The notes below the pieces were generated by a model. The model saw only the letters and a program-made list of their open reading frames with translations, was not told where the DNA came from and searched no databases. 5,960 bases of DNA from Limnochordia bacterium (GTDB taxonomy: Bacteria; Bacillota; Limnochordia; Darwinibacteriales; SLO01), in NCBI GenBank assembly GCA_007132635.1, contig SLOG01000022.1, positions 1 through 5,960 of the forward strand, read 5' to 3'. This document shows, in pieces, positions 4,686 to 5,960 of the stretch; position 1 is the first letter of the stretch, and each line of letters starts with the position of its first letter. Both the position numbers and the translations under genes were made by a program.

Positions 4686-5492
4686 ATGGCGAAAATACGC
4701 CTTGATCAGTTGTTGGTACAACAGGAGTTGGCCTCTTCTCGCGAACGCGGCAAACGACTGGTTATGGCCGGATCGGTGTATGTGAACGGACAGCGCGTCG
4801 ATAAACCTGGCACGGCAGTTTCCGCAGACAGTCTTGTTGAGGTGCGAGGCAATGCATTTCCTTTTGTAAGCAGGGGCGGCTTGAAACTGGAGAAGGCATT
4901 CTCTGAGTTCGATTTTGATGTAAAGAACTGTTCGGTCATTGATGTGGGAGCATCGACGGGTGGGTTTACCGACTGCCTGCTTCAACACGGTGCTCGTCGC
5001 GTGTATGCGGTCGATGTTGGCTACGGGCAGTTGGATTGGAAGTTGAGGACTGACGAGCGCGTCGTTGTCATGGAGCGGACGAATATCCGTCACTTAAGAG
5101 CTGCCGATCTACCGGAGGTTCTCGATGCTGCGGTCGTTGACGTTGCGTTTATATCGCTGACGAAGTTTTTTGGTACGCTGCTTGCGCTGCTGTGTTCAGG
5201 GGCTGATGCTGTTGTTTTGATCAAACCCCAGTTCGAGGCAGGAAAACACCGAGTTGGGAAGAAAGGTGTAGTGCGAGACTGGGGTGTTCATCGTGAGGTT
5301 CTCAGCATGTTGTGCCGGACACTTCAGGCAGAAGGAGCTGGTCTTCAGGATCTCACATATTCGCCGATTCGCGGACCCGAGGGGAATGTGGAGTACTTGG
5401 CCCATCTGCAGAAAGGTGCTCCGATTGAGGAGTGTGAGAGTCGATGTCTGCGGGTGGTCGAGATGGCAGAAGCCTGTATGAAGCTGGGTTGA
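4686..5492 (+). CDS. tlyA: TlyA/YqxC-family S4-domain rRNA 2'-O-methyltransferase (hemolysin A family)
   Basis: A 268-residue protein, the normal TlyA length. Family members transfer methyl groups from S-adenosylmethionine to ribose 2'-OH groups of rRNA; the mycobacterial TlyA modifies 16S and 23S rRNA. Residues 4-55 form an S4 RNA-binding domain (RLDQLLV...SRERGKRLVMAGSVYVNG). The linker has SRGGLKLEKA (62-71), and the Rossmann-type FtsJ/RrmJ domain has SAM motif I VIDVGASTGGFTDCLL (84-99), VVDVAFISL (150-158), LIKPQFEAG (178-186) and GNVEYL (233-238). K67, D152, K180 and E236 match the catalytic K-D-K-E tetrad of M. tuberculosis TlyA with a constant offset of two, so it should be active. 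The yqxC gene sits at this place in Bacillus operons too, between dxs and the NAD kinase/argR genes. The 'hemolysin' label is historical. The true rRNA target here is not shown by the sequence. Confidence 0.93.
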   Translation: MAKIRLDQLLVQQELASSRERGKRLVMAGSVYVNGQRVDKPGTAVSADSLVEVRGNAFPFVSRGGLKLEKAFSEFDFDVKNCSVIDVGASTGGFTDCLLQHGARRVYAVDVGYGQLDWKLRTDERVVVMERTNIRHLRAADLPEVLDAAVVDVAFISLTKFFGTLLALLCSGADAVVLIKPQFEAGKHRVGKKGVVRDWGVHREVLSMLCRTLQAEGAGLQDLTYSPIRGPEGNVEYLAHLQKGAPIEECESRCLRVVEMAEACMKLG

Positions 5493-5511
5493 AGAACATG
5501 GAGGCCAAGTA

Positions 5512-5960
5512 ATGAGAATCGGAGTCATGCCTCATACACGCAAGCCGGCAGCGGTTGAGCTTGGTCGGAATGTCATCGCCTATCTGCAGGAGGCAGGAGC
5601 CCAGACCTGGGTAGAACAGGCGGCAGCCGAGACTGTAGGGTATCCAGAGTTCGGCGGCGAAATGGACGCGTTGGGTACACTTGATGTTCTTCTGGTTTTG
5701 GGGGGCGACGGGGCAATGCTGAACGCGGCGCGGTTAACGGCCGGATTAGGCGTGCCAATACTGGGAGTCAACATGGGTCACCTGGGGTTTTTGACAGAGT
5801 TGGAGGCGAACGATATCTTTCCTGCCCTCGATAGGCTCCTTGCCGGGGAGTTCAGTGTAGAGAGCCGCATGTTTGTGGACGCAGAGCTTAACAGGAATGG
5901 CCGCCAGATTGTTAGATATAGGGCTCTGAATGATATTGTCGTGACTAGGGGTACTTTTGC
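5512..5960 (+). CDS. nadK: NAD kinase, N-terminal part (3' end outside window)
   Basis: This enzyme phosphorylates NAD+ at the adenosine 2'-OH to make NADP+, using ATP or polyphosphate, in the cytosol. About 149 residues are visible, roughly half of a typical 280-residue protein. The N-terminal strand MRIGVMPHTRKPAA is followed by LDVLLVLGGDGAML (57-70) with the catalytic Asp D66, VPILGVNMGHLGFLTE (81-96) and ALNDIVVTRG (138-147), the nucleotide-binding Asn-acid motif. All are standard NadK elements. The GGDG motif is followed by Ala rather than the common Thr; E. coli NadK has Asn there, so the change is tolerable. GGAGG (5500-5504) lies seven bases before the ATG, 19 bases after tlyA. The GGDG motif is shared with diacylglycerol and 6-phosphofructo-kinases, but GVNMGHLGFLTE is specific to NAD kinase. 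Confidence 0.95.
   Translation, partial: MRIGVMPHTRKPAAVELGRNVIAYLQEAGAQTWVEQAAAETVGYPEFGGEMDALGTLDVLLVLGGDGAMLNAARLTAGLGVPILGVNMGHLGFLTELEANDIFPALDRLLAGEFSVESRMFVDAELNRNGRQIVRYRALNDIVVTRGTF

Noticed and set aside
5498..5512. Micro-frame ATG-GAG-GCC-AAG-TAA overlapping the nadK start (TAATG)
   Set aside because: The GGAGG in it is the nadK ribosome binding site. A four-residue leader in this spot is most likely chance.

Overview
This window is a stretch of a bacterial chromosome, almost certainly from a Gram-positive Firmicute (Bacillus- or Clostridia-like), with every gene on the + strand. The order xseA - xseB - ispA - noncoding RNA - oapA - dxs - tlyA/yqxC - nadK is the layout known around the OLE (Ornate, Large, Extremophilic) RNA in Bacillus halodurans and many anaerobic or extremophilic Clostridia. 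The base composition looks balanced (about half G+C by eye), GTG and TTG starts occur, and the ribosome binding sites are strong purine-rich ones. I cannot name the species.

Layout. The window opens inside the last third of xseA (1-417), which overlaps xseB (392-634); together they encode exonuclease VII. xseB overlaps the farnesyl diphosphate synthase gene ispA (631-1521) by ATGA. The tight packing then breaks: about 700 bases (1522-2221) have no credible protein gene. They are filled with self-complementary segments and GNRA-type loops, and I call this stretch an OLE RNA gene (about 1545-2165). Next comes a small membrane protein with a basic tail, oapA (2222-2800), the OLE-associated protein. 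Then follow dxs (2830-4671), an S4-FtsJ rRNA methyltransferase of the TlyA/YqxC family (4686-5492), and the first half of nadK (5512 to the window edge).

How the parts fit. dxs makes the first intermediate of the MEP isoprenoid pathway and ispA makes the C15 prenyl diphosphate, so isoprenoid supply brackets the OLE/OapA pair. From published work on B. halodurans, OLE RNA and OapA form a membrane-associated ribonucleoprotein together with OapB and OapC, which are encoded elsewhere. Its loss causes sensitivity to cold, short-chain alcohols and Mg2+, but its molecular activity is unsettled. OapA here shows a pattern resembling the DUF21 membrane domain of CNNM/CorC-type Mg2+ transport proteins, which would fit the Mg2+ link. 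The OLE-OapA pair is the notable system of this window. It is rare and poorly understood, but not new to science. The other genes look intact and ordinary.
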